Of a stretch of DNA of 5,914 nt, positions 5,269-5,914 are shown in pieces. The first letter of the stretch is position 1. Every line of letters starts with the position of its first letter. This DNA is from Cryomorphaceae bacterium (GTDB taxonomy: Bacteria; Bacteroidota; Bacteroidia; Flavobacteriales; BACL11). The position numbers were made by a program, and so were the translations under genes. The notes under the pieces were generated by a model, which ran no database searches, was not told where the DNA came from, and saw only the letters and a program-made list of their open reading frames with translations. Where the stretch lies: NCBI GenBank assembly GCA_014384505.1, contig JACNFT010000034.1:1-5914 (forward strand), read 5' to 3'.

Positions 5269-5914
5269 ATGAAAAAATACTTACTTATATTATTTGTTTT
5301 ATTTGCCTTTACTATAAAGGGGCAAGTTTCCAATGTACATTTATCCTTTGGAAGTACTGGGGTAGTTCATCCTTCTAATGTATATGAGGGGGATATGATT
5401 TCATTTTCTTTCTGGATGGTGAATAGGGGTAATATTCCTTTAGCTTCTTCAATCGAGATGATAATTGCTGTTGAAGATTCTGCTTCTTCTCCTGTTTCTT
5501 ATGCAACAAGTAGTCTAGGGAGTTTTGTAGATGTTGATTCTATTTTATCCCCTAATGACTCCATTTTTATTGTTATATGGGATCATGTAAGTTCAGCAAG
5601 ATATGGGTTAGGAGATAATATAGTAGTTATCTGGCCTAATTTTTATTCACCATATCCCTCTACATCTGATGAATTTACAGGAACGATAAATGTAAGTATT
5701 TTGAGTTCGGTAGCACAAAAACAAAGTGAAGAATTTAGCATTTTCCCAAACCCTATTATTGAGACAGCAACCCTAAAAACTGTGCAGCCTATAAGTACAT
5801 TTAGGATGATTGATATTTTAGGAAATGTGGTGCGTTATGCTGAAAATATTCAAGATAATTTTATGGCAATACATAAAAATGAATTAAAGAGTGGCATCTA
5901 CTTTGTTGAGATAA
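5269..5914 (+). CDS. Secreted protein with C-terminal T9SS sorting domain (cut by right edge)
   Basis: No specific function is recognised. The 215 codons visible encode an N-terminal signal peptide (MKKYLLILFVLFAFTIKGQ; Lys pair, hydrophobic stretch 4-16, probable cleavage near Gly18/Gln19, the usual Bacteroidota pattern). A region of about 120 residues (21-143) then looks beta-rich. Its stretch YEGDMISFSFWMVNRGNIPL (39-58) resembles CARDB/Ig-like adhesion modules, although this likeness is weak. Residues 156-215 form a type A T9SS sorting domain: FSIFPNPI, then DILGNVV, then LKSGIYFVEI. Such domains direct export through the outer membrane by the Por/gliding type IX system and are normally removed. 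No stop codon is reached, but the family usually ends about 10-20 residues after this point, so the protein is nearly complete at roughly 230 residues. The ATG at 5269-5271 begins a good signal peptide; no Shine-Dalgarno sequence is present. Confidence 0.85.
   Translation, partial: MKKYLLILFVLFAFTIKGQVSNVHLSFGSTGVVHPSNVYEGDMISFSFWMVNRGNIPLASSIEMIIAVEDSASSPVSYATSSLGSFVDVDSILSPNDSIFIVIWDHVSSARYGLGDNIVVIWPNFYSPYPSTSDEFTGTINVSILSSVAQKQSEEFSIFPNPIIETATLKTVQPISTFRMIDILGNVVRYAENIQDNFMAIHKNELKSGIYFVEI

Noticed and set aside
1..5914. Mobile element, CRISPR array, RNA gene or novel defence system
   Set aside because: No terminal repeats, transposase, spaced repeats or tRNA/rRNA patterns were seen; nearly all the DNA is explained by conserved housekeeping genes.

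Overview
The window is ordinary chromosomal DNA from a member of the Bacteroidota, most likely a Flavobacteriia-like marine or environmental lineage. Three things support this: AT-rich codon use, promoter elements of the TAnnTTTG type with A-rich leaders instead of Shine-Dalgarno sequences, and a secreted protein ending in a type IX secretion (T9SS) sorting domain. No close species can be named from sequence alone.

Positions 1-3994 on the minus strand hold the core of a SUF iron-sulfur cluster assembly operon in the order sufA-like carrier, sufB, sufC, sufD, sufS. The genes are tightly packed: gaps of 12 bp (A/B) and 10 bp (B/C), a 10-bp overlap (C/D, with a GTG start for sufD) and zero spacing (D/S, TAA directly followed by ATG). 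SufS is cut by the left edge after 72 codons, so any sufE/sufU and further suf genes lie outside. In the pathway, SufS takes sulfur from cysteine, the SufB-SufC-SufD complex builds the cluster using the SufC ATPase, and the A-type carrier hands it to apoproteins.

Positions 3995-4064 are a 70-bp divergent intergenic region. It carries two back-to-back TAnnTTTG boxes, one for the suf operon (minus strand) and one for thiL (plus strand), plus a small AT-only inverted repeat close to the predicted suf transcription start. The thiL box lies so close to the ATG that its mRNA is probably leaderless.

Positions 4065-5117 encode a complete thiamine-monophosphate kinase (ThiL). Positions 5118-5268 are an AT-rich spacer with no convincing terminator or promoter. 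From 5269 to the right edge runs a secreted protein of unknown function with a signal peptide and an almost complete C-terminal T9SS sorting domain. It is cut by the window end.

No mobile element, CRISPR array, tRNA, rRNA or defence-like system was seen. This is mainly conserved housekeeping DNA. The points that deserve a second look are regulatory (the compact divergent promoter) and the uncharacterised secreted protein.
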